DNA from: Hormiphora californensis
Taxonomy: Eukaryota; Ctenophora; Tentaculata; Cydippida; Pleurobrachiidae
DNA: 64,000 nt
Direction of reading: 5' to 3'
NCBI GenBank assembly: GCA_020137815.1
Contig: CM035360.1
Span: forward strand, 6,273,059-6,337,058
The position numbers and the translations under genes were made by a program. Positions 27,447 to 38,939 of this stretch are shown here, one piece after another. The notes beneath the pieces were generated by a model. That model did not search any database. It saw nothing but the letters and a program-made list of their open reading frames with translations, and had not been told where the DNA came from. How positions within the stretch are numbered: position 1 is the first letter of the stretch; the number at the start of each line of letters is the position of its first letter.

Positions 27447-28577
27447 ATGAAGTTTTTCACTATCATCTGTGTTCTTGGAGTTGCCCTCGGTCACGAGGCG
27501 CCCCTAAAGGAGATCCTCAAGTCAACCGCAGAGACTCTCAAGCTTTACAAGAGCTTCAAAGCCGAGGAGGGACTCCGGTTCGGGACTGAGGATAGGATGA
27601 GGTTCAGGCTGTTCCGAAAGAGCGCTGAGGCGGTTGTCAACTACAACGAGAACAGTGACAACACCGTCTTTGGACTCAACTTCTTCTCTTCCATGACTGA
27701 GGCTGAGAAGCAGCAGTACCTTGGACTCAACATCACCAATCATCTCCCCAACGCTCCTGCCCCTCCCACAGCTAGCCTCTCCGCCCCTCACAAGGTGTTG
27801 TGGACCAACACTGGAGCTGTCACCCCCGTCAAGAACCAGGGATCTTGTGGATCTTGCTGGACCTTTGGAGCTGTCGGAGGTCTGGAGACCCGATACCAGG
27901 CTGCCTCTGGAGTTCTGAGGAACTTCGCCGAGCAGGAGTACCTGGACTGTGTCTACGAGGGAAGTAGGAACGGATGCAATGGTGGATGGCCCGATGATGC
28001 CTACAAGTATAGTGCGAAAAATGGAGGTCGCCTCGCTGCCACCTCAACCTACTACTACAAGGGCCGGGACGGTAATTGTCGAGCTGACAGGAACAAAGAT
28101 GCCATGATCTCCGCTAAGATTGTGGGAGCTAGAGGCGCTGGTCGTGGTGAGCAGGCTAACATTGCCGCCATCGCAGAGGGTGCCCTTGCTGTCGCTTTTG
28201 AGGTTACCAACTACTTCCAGCAGTATAGCAGGGGAGTTATCAAGGACACTACCTGTGGGGGACGACCCAACCATGCAGTAACTGCTGTCGGTTACACCCC
28301 TCTCTTTGTGCTGGTCAAGAACTCATGGGGTGGAAGATGGGGAGACTACGGGTTTGTAAAGTATGCCCGAAATCACCACAACTGTGGGCTGTTTGATTAC
28401 TCAAGTTACCCCCTGCTTACAATGACTGGCAGAAGCGATAGTAGCCCTGACCAGGCTAGTATGTACAGGCCCAAGGAGGATGATAAGCCCGCTCCTCCGC
28501 CCAACCCTGATGGTGAGTGTGCCAGTGGAACCGTGAGATGTCCTGATGGAGTTTGCAGACACGAACACATGTGTTAA
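27447..28577 (+). CDS. C1A cysteine protease lacking ShKT (protease E)
   Basis: Intronless, 376 residues. Signal peptide MKFFTIICVLGVALGHEAPL, I29-like propeptide ([20 protein letters not shown]), and papain domain with [32 protein letters not shown] and KNSWGGRWGDYGF. The catalytic triad is complete. After the domain comes a short acidic/Pro-rich spacer and directly the four-Cys tail (CASGTVRCPDGVCRHEHMC), with no ShKT domain. The ends are clearly diverged from the paralogues, but 27666-27957 is nearly identical to protease D. It is tail-to-tail with the small secreted peptide gene, with 85 bp between the stops. E may represent the ancestral domain plan, or a loss of ShKT. Confidence 0.92.
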   Translation: MKFFTIICVLGVALGHEAPLKEILKSTAETLKLYKSFKAEEGLRFGTEDRMRFRLFRKSAEAVVNYNENSDNTVFGLNFFSSMTEAEKQQYLGLNITNHLPNAPAPPTASLSAPHKVLWTNTGAVTPVKNQGSCGSCWTFGAVGGLETRYQAASGVLRNFAEQEYLDCVYEGSRNGCNGGWPDDAYKYSAKNGGRLAATSTYYYKGRDGNCRADRNKDAMISAKIVGARGAGRGEQANIAAIAEGALAVAFEVTNYFQQYSRGVIKDTTCGGRPNHAVTAVGYTPLFVLVKNSWGGRWGDYGFVKYARNHHNCGLFDYSSYPLLTMTGRSDSSPDQASMYRPKEDDKPAPPPNPDGECASGTVRCPDGVCRHEHMC

Positions 28578-28662
28578 AAACTCTCATTGGTTTTTTATTA
28601 AACTAAAGTTTACTCAACAATAATAATATGTTTGTTTCCTTCTGTGTTCCAATTAGAGACAT

Positions 28663-29089
28663 CTAGTCGAAGTCGGGGATGGGAGCAGGTTCACCGGTGG
28701 GGATGGGAGCGGGGTCGGGTCCGGGGTTGTCTCCACACAGGAAGGTCTTGACCAGGTTGATGATCATGTCCATGATGCCCCTCTCCTCAATTCGCTCCTC
28801 CTGCATGTTACAGATGAATCCCTTGAGCATCTCAATCACCATGGAGATGATGTCTCGCTCCTCAACCTGGATGGAGGGGGTAGAATCGTGTTAGTGTCAA
28901 ATGTTGTATTGTTCATACAACAGCACAAGTCAAATGGTAGGTACTATCGTAATATAGGTTAGGGGAAGTAGAAAACTAAAACTACAATTTGAGAATTGCA
29001 CCTAATATTTAAGGCACATTTCATACCTGAACGGGAGAGGCAGCGGCAACGGCGAAAAGGGCCACAAGGGCAAGAACGAAGACCTTCAT
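28663..29089 (-). CDS. Small secreted peptide, 88 residues, two tandem helical repeats
   Basis: Complement of exons 29027-29089 and 28663-28866, with a clean CAG/GT donor and CCAG acceptor at phase 0. MKVFVLALVALFAVAAASPV is a signal peptide. The mature part holds two similar stretches, EERDIISMVIEMLKGFIC and EERGIMDMIINLVKTFLC, each an amphipathic helix followed by one Cys, so a disulfide between them is plausible. The C-terminus is Pro-rich (NPGPDPAPIPTGEPAPIPDFD). A TATTTAAA box lies at 29153-29160, about 64 bp upstream. No known family is recognised. Codon use resembles the neighbouring proteases (many C-ending codons), consistent with high expression. It may be co-secreted with the proteases, but no function is claimed. 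Confidence 0.8.
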
Positions 29090-29444
29090 GATGATTGTAG
29101 ATGTGATGTTGTTGTTGTCTCGATGAGAATGATGTTGGGTGATTTGTGGGCGTTTAAATACTACCCAGCCGTAACGCGTTTCCGATATATTACACCTCTA
29201 AACACCAGATGTGATTGTTTTGTTGTATAGTGACACAATGGGACAATACTTCTGGAAATCAGAAACAATTGAAAATAACACGATAACAATGTGAGGACAA
29301 TGTGAGAACTGCTAACACCTCTGAAATCGATTGAGTGGTTTCATCGAACCAGCTGCTTCCAATCTCGATTAACAAAATACAACACGAGTTTTCACAACTT
29401 GGTCATGACTTTTGATCAGGGCATTCCACACGTTCTATTATAAG

Positions 29445-32400
29445 TTAGGAGGGTACGAGTAGTTCAAGTTCAGCTAATTCCCGTACAATATCGTCCGGTG
29501 CGCCCATGGCAACAAGGGCATCCTCCGCAAGTTGTGGGTTGCTCGGTAACCATGCCCACAGATCCGGCTCAAGAATACCCAACTCGAGGGGTAGCTCGGG
29601 AATACCAGCTCTGTTTACATAAGATATCATGGACGCATGGTTAGAAACTGGGAATTTTTGTAAAATTTTCATTCAGATTCACTCACTCAGATACTGGCAT
29701 GCAAACACGTGGGAACTTTTCATGGACTTTCTATTTTAAGGTCACTGAATTTTCATTACACCCTCTCAGAACTATCTCTCATATATTCACGCCCACTCAC
29801 ATTTGTATTGTTCAGGCAGCTCAAACTCACAGCAGCTAACACAGGGACTATAACGATCCTAAATCATATAATTCTCTCTCACGCCCTCACTCAGAGAAGT
29901 ATGCTACAAACTTGTCTATGGTTGTTAGGGGTGGGAGACTCAACTTAAGTCAATGGAGTTTTGTAAAGACTTACAATTCCAGTCCATCGTAGGGGTGGGG
30001 TCCGGTCAGATCAATACTTGCACCCTGTGTCAGTCCACTTCCAATCCCACTATCGGCTGCCGGCACCGGGTCCTGAAGGTGTTGGAAAGAATTAAACGGG
30101 GAATGAAATCTAGATTACCATCTACATTACCATGGATTATTTTCACTAAAATTGGAGCAGGGAGCTGAGTAACTAGTTTTACTGTGGTTGTTATGGTTGC
30201 TATGGAGCATGTTTCCATAGCAACCAACTCACCTCCTCCTCCTCACTAGGACTCACATCCTCCACCACCACCTCCTCATCGCCCTCACCCTCTTCCTCCA
30301 CTATGATTGGCTGTACGTTGATCACGTGATGTGGACTGTGAGGTGGCAGCTCGTCTGGAACGGAGTGGGTGTCATGGTGACGAAGATGCTGCTCCTCAGG
30401 AGTCATGGTGTCACCATGGTGACCATCATTGGGATTTGTAGTGGCATCACCATTCAACAGAGGTTGTGTGCCAATATTATCATCATCACTAGGTAACTGC
30501 TCGGTAGGTTCAGTAGTTGGAGCGTTTTCAGTGGGATCGCGTTGTGATTCATCCACTGGTTTCTGAAATAAGTGAATAAGTGAGGATTATAATTTATATA
30601 TATGTCAATTAAACCTCGATTTTAGAGATAACCTGGGAGAGCTCGAACCTGAACACTTTGTGTTTCATCCCCATTTGTAGCAGTTATCCGTTTCCATGAC
30701 AACTTCATCCTCAACTTTGTCATTTGTGGTAGATTCACTGTTAGTTTTATCCACTGCTGCACTATCAACGGCCTTGGATTCCTTTTCTTCCCGCTGTTCC
30801 TTATTGTGAACTAATGTTAGAAACTTGACACAATTATGACATTCAAATTGAGGGAAAACAGTCGTGCCTGAATCTCAGGTCACGGCTATTTACCCCTGAG
30901 ACCTCAGGGCCGCCGGGCCGGAGTAAATAGCCGTAACCTAAACCTGAGGTTCTGTCACGACTGTTTTCCCCAATATTGGCAGTACCCTTCAATCTGTGCT
31001 TTAGTAAAACTACAAATAAACTTCCTCTTTTTAAAATGGCCTTGAAGTGCAGTGCAGCTTTTCATGTAACATATTAGGCACACACACCCACACAATATCT
31101 TTATTCTCTCACATTCTGAAAACCCCGTTCAAACCCGACTGCAGTATATATGCTTGTACACCACTGCAGCTCTCACCTTCAATATCTCATCCAAAAGGAG
31201 GATATTACTATCGACATTGAACGTAGCAACGGGCCTTGGTTCACCCTGTTCTGTGCTACTGGCCTGCAGCACGCTACTACAACCTCCACTTGTACTGTTC
31301 TCACGACTCAGACTTCCTAACTCGGCTAGACGCTTATCCATTTTCTCCTAGTTGTGACAGACACACATAGACATAATGTTGGGTTGAATGGGCTGCAATC
31401 TGTATGACAAACTCACTGCACAACTCTATGCTCACCCACGCTTGCAGTTCACGGTGCTTCTATCTTTGTATGCTATCTCATACTACATTGACAGGCAAAC
31501 AGGCTAGTGCTCGGGATCCCTTCAACGATATGATCAAAAAACAACTTGAGGACAACGTCCTATAATTTCTTAACCCATTCAGCACTGCCAGCATTAGTCT
31601 TGCAAGATTGTTGTGTTTGGTTAATTATGAAAGATGCGATTGAATCATGCCGTGCTAAAAATAAAATATTGACAAGCATAAAATGAAGGCTGAAGGTGTC
31701 AGTTTATAATGTAAATGGAATCAATACGACAGTGCTATAACACAATATGTATAACACTACCTCGAGCTAGAACTACTGCAGTAGACAACAAGGGGCAGTT
31801 AAGGGTACGCTAACCAAAATTTTTTTTCGAGTGCAGGGCAATCTCTCACCGTAGGGTTGTAGGCCATGCCAAGGAGACCTCAAATATGCAATTTGAGCTC
31901 TCAAGTCGAATTCATATTTTTGCTACAGCTGCTTGAAAAATGTCCTGTAAATACGTTTTTGGCATCTCAAAAAAATTTTTTTAAAGATAGGAGCATGAAA
32001 ATTTAGGGATTTGAAGAGGACATGAAGGTGAATAACCACAAAAAATTTTTTCGCAATCCGAGCTGATTTCCGGTCCTGAGATGGATTTCTTTTTTTCCAC
32101 TTTAACGCCCTATTTGGCAAACTTCCGAAAACATGTGAAAGCTGTAAATTGGTGAAAAGTTGCGTCTAACGATTATCTAAGTGGCCATAAATTTTGGGCG
32201 CGTCCTTATTTGAGATAAGCTGTACAGAGTTTTTTTTGTGAAAGCCGTCAGTTCAGAAATAAATAAATTCTCTGTATCTCAAAAACGACTGATCGTAGAG
32301 ACCTGAGACTATGCTTAAACGATTCAGAAGGTCCGATTTTGGGGGGGTCTTCTGAGAGACATTTTGCTCCTACTTCAACCGTTTTTGCTGTAATTGCGAA

Positions 32401-35400
32401 AAACAAATTCTATGAAAAGGGCAAAAGTTAAACTCCAATATTCTGTAATTGGGAAATTTTAGCTAAGAAAGGACCGAAACTATGGGAAAATGTGTTGCAA
32501 GCTAATTCATTCACTATTTGGTCCATATGGGTCCCTATAATCACCAAAAACAAAATCACAAAAAATCCACGATGGCGAAGATGGGTTTTTGTTTTTCGCA
32601 ATTACAGCAAAAACGGTTGAAGTAGGAGCAAAATGTCTCTCAGAAGACCCCCCCAAAATCGGACCTTCTGAATCGTTTAAGCATAGTCTCAGGTCTCTAC
32701 GATCAGTCGTTTTTGAGATACAGAGAATTTATTTATTTCTGAACTGACGGCTTTCACAAAAAAAACTCTGTACAGCTTATCTCAAATAAGGACGCGCCCA
32801 AAATTTATGGCCACTTAGATAATCGTTAGACGCAACTTTTCACCAATTTACAGCTTTCACATGTTTTCGGAAGTTTGCCAAATAGGGCGTTAAAGTGGAA
32901 AAAAAGAAATCCATCTCAGGACCGGAAATCAGCTCGGATTGCGAAAAAATTTTTTGTGGTTATTCACCTTCATGTCCTCTTCAAATCCCTAAATTTTCAT
33001 GCTCCTATCTTTAAAAAAATTTTTTTGAGATGCCAAAAACGTATTTACAGGACATTTTTCAAGCAGCTGTAGCAAAAATATGAATTCGACTTGAGAGCTC
33101 AAATTGCATATTTGAGGTCTCCTTGGCATGGCCTACAACCCTACGGTGAGAGATTGCCCTGCACTCGAAAAAAAATTTTGGTTAGCGTACCCTTAACATA
33201 CCTTTAATTTCCCCTTGAATGCCGTCAAGGCTCGGATGGTACTAAACTTTCCAGCCAGCTTACCCCACCACTTCTTTCCTGACTGAAAAGTAATCAGTGT
33301 TTTATAAACACCATACACCAAAGCTTTACAAAAGACTAGGCTACGGCAATGGATTGTTATATCAATGATAACTCACCGATCCCTTGCCAAGTTTTATCAG
33401 CATTTCAGATAGATATTCATCATCAAGCATAGCTGCTATACTGTGGGCGTTCAAACCTTCCTCATTGCCAATATCAGGGTCAGCTCCTAACAGGGGATCG
33501 GACATTATTATTTTGTTTCAGGGTTTTACTACCATAGTAAAAATGTAAGTAGGTCAAGTATAATGAACTTTTTGAGCTAGTCAAGGAGATGAAGAGGGAA
33601 CTATGTACCTGCGAACAGTAGGTACTCCACCACTCTGTAATGACCGTGAAACACAGCTTGCATCAGGGCAGTCCACCTGGAAGTATAAGATAAACTAAAT
33701 TCCTGAACTACTTGATACACTCAGCTGAGCTCAGAACTCTCAAATCAAAAGCAAATCACCGTTAATTATTTTGCAAAACTTAATTCCTGAACTATTCAAT
33801 ACACTAGGTCGACTCTCTGCTCAGGCAGATATATCTATATTTTGTAAAACCAGACCCTTAGACTCACTGGTTCTTATCACATCGAGAGTTGATATCAATC
33901 CCATCCTCGTCTAGCAGCCACTTGATGATATCCAACTGGCCGATCACTGCTGCAAACATTAGTGGTGTACCCCCACCTTTCAGTCGGCTATCCGGGGATT
34001 CCAGCTGCCCTACCAGCTCCTGGATCGAGAGTTAGGAATTGTAATCCTTGTTTTCAGTGAGGGAATATATAATGCGGCTAACAATCAACTACTCCTTATT
34101 CTATACTCTTGAACAAGACTAATCATCACTCTCTCGACAGATTGAAATTATTTGAATTGTTCATACTTTCTTTTTATTCTAAAAATCACGGACACAGTGT
34201 CAGGCGAATCAAGAAATTATAAAGATTGGATGGATCAAATGAAAGACCTACTTTTACTATGTCGAGATCCCCATCCTTTATTGCCCCTGAGATCGCCTCA
34301 CTGCTATCAGGCAGTGCTTCCGCTATTAATGTCATTAGTGCACCCTTCTGATCTCCCTCTACTGCCCTTAGCACCTACAATGATTTGTTACTCAATAAAT
34401 AATGATGAACTGCTGATAAAGCATTACAGAGAGAAGCTTAATAGTCTAACCGTTAGGATGAATGTTACGCTTAATTTATATGGCTATGAGCGTTATATGT
34501 GAAGTGCAATAGAACATCTAATTTGATTAAAAACTAAATTGCCAGCACCAAAAACCAACAAGACTATTATTTAGATAGATTTTGGATAATTATGATTTAG
34601 GGAAATTATCCCAGCTGGACTGACGTGAAGATCGAACTCTCGTGTACACTCACTACACTCTCGTGAGTAAGAATAATTATAGGGTAAACGGATTTAGGGT
34701 AAAAGACTTTTACTAAAAGTCCAGTAGGCGGTTATCCCGAGAGGGGCGGTGGAGTGCAATCATCGTCGGCAATATTTACATAAAGTTAGTATAATTGCCC
34801 TAGTGTCGATGTCCAGATCAACCAAAATATGTGTACAAAACGGGATTGGAAACTAAACGTAGAAGTGAGGTAAATAATTAGTGTATCTCCATTCAGGAAG
34901 TGCAACATGGAATGAACTGAAATCTCATTGAAACAGTTCTACTATGCAAGTGTGGTAGGTGGAACTCACCACTTCTAATCAGACATGAAATAGCTAGCTC
35001 ATTACGTGGGAGTTGAGAAAGTTGAGCTATGTAAATTATCTGGATACTGTGCGATAAAAAGAGAGTACAAACATAAATATCACACATAACTAGGTCAAGC
35101 ATTCTACGATATATGTGAATATTACTAGATCTCTGTAAATAGTGAGTGGTCTAGTCAAGGTGAAGATACACGTAGTAACTAGTAAAATATAAATAGGCGC
35201 CAATTATAAAACTTTGGCCGTCTCTTTATCTACATGTTTACCAAGATTTCATGCATATGGACATGGAAAATTAGAGAAAGAAATGACATTGCACGTGCAA
35301 AATTGCTTGTCTGGAACGATAATGGATCGATATGAAAAATCAAAAAGAGATAATAGGTTCGAAACTTATGACAATCACATAAAATGATTGACAGTGATCC

Positions 35401-37663
35401 AGACAGGGCAGTTAGGACAGACAGATCTGGAACGATTGGATGAGTAAGAACCAAAAGAAACAGGGAGAGATACTGAGATAGAAACGATATCTATATAGAA
35501 ACGAGAGATGAGAGAGAAAGATAGAAAGATGAGAGAGATTGGCAGAGATATAATAATAATATAGAAAGAAAGATAGATGGAGAGAAAGAAAAAGAAAGAG
35601 AGAATGGCATTATCAATAACTAATCTTTAGTTTTAGTTTCGGCATAATGACCTCCCTCCCTATTCAAGTGAGTCGTAATGGACCAGTGACCTGATCATTG
35701 GGAAATTGTGTATGTGTGAGAGAACGGCCATTAGCGATCAATGGAGAGAGGAAGAGACAATGAAGAGGAGAGAGGGAACACCAGAGATGAAGGAGAGATG
35801 ATCATGGTGATGAGGGAGAGGAAAAAATCGGGGGAAAGAAAAAATATGAATGAATGGGAGAGATAACTATGTGATAAGGTGGTATACTAACAGGAAGTTG
35901 GGATAGATTCAAGATCAAACAGTATTATATAATGACTAAGAGACAAGATCTACAGTATCCATGATCCAAGTTACTAACAGCCATTAAAACTAATTAATTC
36001 AATTAAAGTGTAACAATAATTATACCTGTAATGCCTGAGCTGTGTTCTCCAGGGTGGTGTGGGTGAGAATCTCCCTACAAACCCGGACATTCCCACTCAG
36101 GATACCATACTCAACAACACCCCATGATCCATCTTTCTCTCGTTGGTCCTCTTGGGCAATGACATCTGCCTGGAGATGTAATGATTTAGACTGCGTCCCA
36201 GTGCCCGACACCATGTTAACACCACCCATTCCGGCTGTAGGTACGTCTGAGGTAGAACAACCCCCGGTCAGTCTATCTTTTACATCCCCTTCCCTTCCTT
36301 CCCCCCCCCCCCCCCCTCACCCAGGCTCGTTTTTACACCACCTGCAATCTATCATAGTACAGGATTCGGACGTGGCTGGTATTCCTTTGAAAAAATTTTC
36401 AAAATATTTTCAAAAAAATTTCACAAAAAAAATCAAAAAAAATTTTGGGGGAAAAAAATCCTGCCACTAAATCGGGGTGCCACTAAATCGGGGGCCACTA
36501 AATCGGGGTCCGACTGTACCTTGTTAAAAAGAAGCTGAACTACGGGGAGGTGTCCGTGTAGTGCAGCATAACATAATGCCACCCATTTCTCCTCTCTAGT
36601 CGCCCTATAGATATTATGGGGGTTAATGAGAGCTGATAGCGACTCAGGAGTGGTTCTAGGGGGTCTGGTGTTCAGGTTGAGGCTGGAGAGGGATTGGTAA
36701 CGAAGTTACCCCTCCCTTGCGAGGGAGGCTCGTGGGGGTTTTCGGTAGATGTGAATAAAGGTTAACAAATTCTCACTTTTCAGTGGAATTTTTGCCCCCA
36801 ACAAACCTCTCCAAGAGTAAGATAGTAGTTTCAATGTGTCCATTTGATGCAGCCAGAACTACTGGAGACATCTCGTAGTAGTTGTTACCATGGTTACCAC
36901 CGTTACCATGGTTACTACCGTTAGAAGCTGATGAATTGTAAGATAGAATCTTCCGTACAATTTCCGTGTGCCCTCTGGCGGCTGCCTGAAAAACGAATAC
37001 AGTACATACAGGGATGGAATTTCAGTTTCTTTTTGATGAATAGTTTGACAATGTAGCCAAATTTATTGCCATCCCATCTAGCACTTTTTCAAACTATTCT
37101 AACAGTTTCTAATACCTCACTAAAAAGAGTTTGAACAAAACAAGTTGAAGCTAGTTTAACAGTTGGGCAAAGATCAGGGAAACTCTTGTATTGTTCCGGG
37201 GGCGCGGGGGAGGTGCAACAGCACAAGGAAACTCATGGTAGTACCTGCATAACTGGAGTCCATCCCGAGTTATTTTCCTTTTCAGGATCTGCCTTGGCGG
37301 TCTCTAACAGTAGAGTTAGGGTGCCAAGTTGTCCTGCAGCGGCTGCATATGACACTGCTGTATTACCCTCATCGTCACAGGTGTTTTCCTGGAAGAGATG
37401 CATGGGAGTTAATAAATTAGACGGGAAATAATTTGTTTTGTTCACACCCATCTCTGTTTTAAAGAATCTCGGGAAAAGAGCCCCGGAAAAGAGGGTCAAG
37501 GCAAGAAATCATAATGTAGTGAAGGGGGGGGTTTGTTTTGATTTGGACTTTGGTTTGGTTTCCTCAGATTGGTACAACATACCGTTGTGTAGGGTAGAAG
37601 TGTTCGCAATGTCACCTCATTACCACTCCTCGCTGCACTAAGAAACTGCCTAGTTAGCTCCAT
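29445..37663 (-). CDS. Ankyrin-repeat protein, about 15 exons
   Basis: Exons (complement): 37583-37663, 37245-37388, 36807-36985, 36520-36682, 36026-36169, 34252-34374, 33868-34019, 33609-33676, 33377-33486, 33202-33282, 31177-31347, 30665-30799 (alternative), 30233-30562, 29975-30072, 29445-29610. All phases fit. Skipping the 30665-30799 exon gives 669 residues; including it ends translation at an in-frame TGA after 516. Ankyrin units include EGNTAVSYAAAAGQLGTLTL, GWTPVMQAAARGHTEIVRKI, GGTPLMFAAVIGQLDIIKWL and QWTALMQAVFHGHYRVVEYL. A basic linker (SGKKWWGKLAGKF), a Ser/Thr and acidic disordered part, and a C-terminal LPLELGILEPDLWAWLPSNP segment follow. It is probably a cytosolic scaffold. 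No enzymatic domain is seen and the specific orthologue is not recognised. Confidence 0.82.
30847..30974. mobile_element. 128-bp foldback MITE in an ankyrin-gene intron
   Basis: Nearly palindromic: ends ATTGAGGGAAAACAGTCGTG and CACGACTGTTTTCCCCAAT, with inner arms GGCTATTTAC and GTAAATAGCC around a GC-rich centre. Transcripts would fold into a hairpin. Confidence 0.75.
31798..33197. mobile_element. 1.4 kb foldback element, TTAA-flanked (piggyBac-like MITE)
   Basis: Arms of about 610 bp (31798-32407 and 32588-33197) are essentially perfect reverse complements around a 180-bp spacer, with no indels (every pair of positions sums to 64995). The outer ends read TTAAGGGTACGCTAACC and its complement. 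TTAA is the piggyBac target site and is duplicated on insertion. A 65-codon frame occurs identically in both arms but shows no protein family. It lies in the ankyrin-gene intron, 5 bp downstream of the 33202 donor. Confidence 0.85.
36357..36518. mobile_element. Pogo/Tc1-like MITE abutting a splice donor
   Basis: The right end (TAAATCGGGGTCCGACTG then TA) is clear. The left end (TACAGGATTCGGACG) is degenerate. The body carries repeated CCACTAAATCGGGG and a tract of A/T-rich foldback. On the minus strand the ankyrin exon ends at 36520 and the donor GTACAG spans the element's TA and CAG terminus. Confidence 0.65.
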
Positions 37664-38714
37664 ACCATATTAATAATCACCCCTCCCTTCTCTATCATGC
37701 TAGGGCTGTTGTTGATTCTTAGGGTTACGACGGATCCATGGTCTATGATACAAACAAGTATCAAACATTTCAAACATTACTAAAGAGAGCTGAGAGAAAA
37801 ACGGACTGTTATACAAGATTTCAGGAGTTATCAAGCACACGTAACACACAGATACAGACACACAGACGTGCATAAAATACATGCATGATGGCCGATGCCC
37901 AATGGGGCACACAATAGTATAAGCAGACTCTGCCATGATGACAGATCTAAATAGGACAGTTTCCAGTAGACGCTGGGAGCAGGGTTCCCAAACACTTCCT
38001 GGGAAAATATCGGTTCATTTCATTTTCTATCTGCACTGCACCGTCATCAAAATACTTATCACTCGTCACATTAGTACGTCAAACTAGTAGGAGACACTGG
38101 AAGCAATTTTAAAGGATTCCACCGAAATTATCGCAAATCAGTATGGTCAAATGATCGATTCGCTCATTTGGCTATTTGATCTATCACCGTCAACAGATCA
38201 CTCGTCACATCTACATCTAGTATTCTATAAAATACGTCATCAATTGTCGTTAATATTTTGAAATCTCACTTATCCAGTAATCCGTTTTGTGGGTATTTTT
38301 GACAATGACTTGTTCTTGACAGCACGCTCAACCAAACACAAAGCATATGCTCCCCGTTATCTCTTAACTTGCTCTTTCTCTCACTCTCTCACTTTCTCTC
38401 TCTTTAACGCTCGCTGTCTCTCTCTATTTCTCTTTCTCTCCTTTCAATATGACCATCGGCTGTCAGAATGTTTTCATGTTTCAAATATCAGCGTAATATT
38501 ATTTTAAACGTTGCACAGGCCTTGTGGTTCAACCTCGCTTTATCGCTCAACATTCCCCAGGTCGTTTTCTAGATGCATCCATTTACTTGCCCTAGAAATT
38601 ATTATTTCAATTGGTTTACTTAAAACTTAGTGTGATGTTATAGTTGGAATGACGTCCAATCGCGTCATACAATCACTCGTCTCATGTTTTGACATATTCG
38701 AGTGGAATCGAGAG

Positions 38715-38799
<85 letters not shown>

Positions 38800-38939
38800 T
38801 AGAAATGGTATATGTCAAAGAGGAGGTGAACCTTTGATAACAGCATCTGACTTTATCACGAATTCTCTTTTTCTCGTTTTCTCTATGCACATTTGTCACA
38901 TGTTTGTGTTTAAAACCAATGTCCACCCTTAGCACTGTC
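37664..38939. other. Divergent intergenic region, ankyrin gene and mucin-like gene
   Basis: No further coding sequence is supported. A pyrimidine-rich stretch lies at 38380-38440 and a (GA)n tract at 38720-38795, the latter about 145 bp before the start of the mucin-like gene, possibly within its 5' UTR. Confidence 0.55.
38720..38795. repeat. (GA)n microsatellite
   Basis: About 38 GA dinucleotides upstream of the mucin-like gene. Confidence 0.95.

Noticed and set aside
31923-33072. Two identical 65-codon frames in opposite orientation
   Set aside because: They are the two arms of the TTAA foldback element and repeat only because the DNA does; no protein family is evident.
36042-36470. 142-codon plus-strand frame
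   Set aside because: It runs antisense across an ankyrin exon and then through poly-C and MITE sequence.
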